Origin: an uncultured Christensenellaceae bacterium
GTDB taxonomy: Bacteria > Bacillota > Clostridia > Christensenellales > Christensenellaceae
Reading direction: 5' to 3'
DNA length: 64,000 nucleotides
Assembly (NCBI GenBank): GCA_910588425.1
Contig: CAJUPM010000010.1
Location: 7,217 to 71,216, forward strand
Of this stretch, positions 63,977 through 64,000 are shown piece after piece. The translations under genes were made by a program, and so were the position numbers. Below the pieces are notes generated by a model. That model worked only from the letters and a program-made list of their open reading frames with translations. It was not told the DNA's origin and did not search any database. Within the stretch, counting starts at the first letter, position 1. Every line of letters starts with the position of its first letter.

Positions 63977-64000
63977 AGAGAAGCGCTCTTCGGAGCGGAC

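Larger units (their letters stand above)
63736..64000 (+). other. Intergenic region at the window end with terminator, small ORF and strong promoter
   Basis: After spoVG the sequence is AT-rich. A hairpin CTTTGAC-TTTGC-GTCAAAG with T-rich tail (63769-63795) terminates spoVG. A 25-codon frame (63874-63951) and a consensus promoter (63948-63976) follow. The gene that promoter serves lies beyond the window. Confidence 0.5.

Overview
The window is chromosomal DNA of an anaerobic, endospore-forming Firmicute of the class Clostridia, with fairly high GC for that group. The evidence is a single-chain pyruvate:ferredoxin oxidoreductase, SpoIIID, SpoVG with a sigma-H-like promoter, Bacillus-type PurR, Gram-positive Shine-Dalgarno sites, a SAM-I riboswitch, and two conserved Firmicute gene neighbourhoods (spoIIID-mbl and comF-hpf-secA-prfB). 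A Christensenellales-like lineage is possible, but the sequence alone does not settle this. I see no transposase, prophage, CRISPR array, rRNA or tRNA gene; this is mostly core genome.

Layout. 1-12.2 kb: the 3' part of a surface protein with extracellular beta-sandwich repeats, a ProB-like amino acid kinase, an MFS transporter, nifJ, a truncated polysaccharide deacetylase, a cytidylate-kinase-like protein, thyA-folA and a TM2 protein. 12.3-20.5 kb: DUF2752, EamA and PduL proteins, then a minus-strand run (pepT, yjbR-like, C_GCAxxG_C_C, trmO, eamA, alkD-like), a membrane protein and a small HTH regulator. 20.5-28.6 kb: a P2-type cation ATPase behind a probable attenuator leader, an M29 aminopeptidase, a small transaldolase, membrane proteins, an AAC(6')-like acetyltransferase and nagB. 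28.6-36 kb: a carbohydrate-type ABC importer (DUF3798 lipoprotein, ATPase, two permeases) and an FGGY kinase. 36-39.9 kb: spoIIID and mbl, separated by a gmd-rmd pair on the opposite strand. 39.9-50.4 kb: rsmA, pckA, nagA, a lipoprotein, an SDR, a TtcA-family protein, a SAM-I riboswitch with metK, recD2 and comF. 50.4-59.6 kb: a raiA-type structured RNA, hpf, secA, a C45 hydrolase, prfB with its +1 frameshift, lspA, a small coiled-coil protein and an RluA-family enzyme. 59.6-64 kb: a cobalamin riboswitch with DUF4430 and ECF-S genes, then murC, purR and spoVG.

How the genes fit together. NifJ makes acetyl-CoA, and PduL can convert it to acetyl-phosphate. PckA links C3 and C4 metabolism. NagA and NagB recover amino sugars. 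ThyA and FolA supply dTMP. SecA, LspA, MurC and Mbl serve export and the envelope. Hpf, PrfB, RsmA, TrmO and the RluA enzyme serve the ribosome and RNA modification. RNA-level control is frequent: a SAM-I riboswitch, a cobalamin riboswitch, the raiA-type RNA, the prfB frameshift and a likely attenuator before the cation ATPase.

The observations most worth a second look are the ATPase leader, the raiA-type RNA, the B12-controlled DUF4430/ECF-S pair, the DUF3798 importer with an internally duplicated permease, and the truncated deacetylase. I did not find a clearly new multi-gene system.
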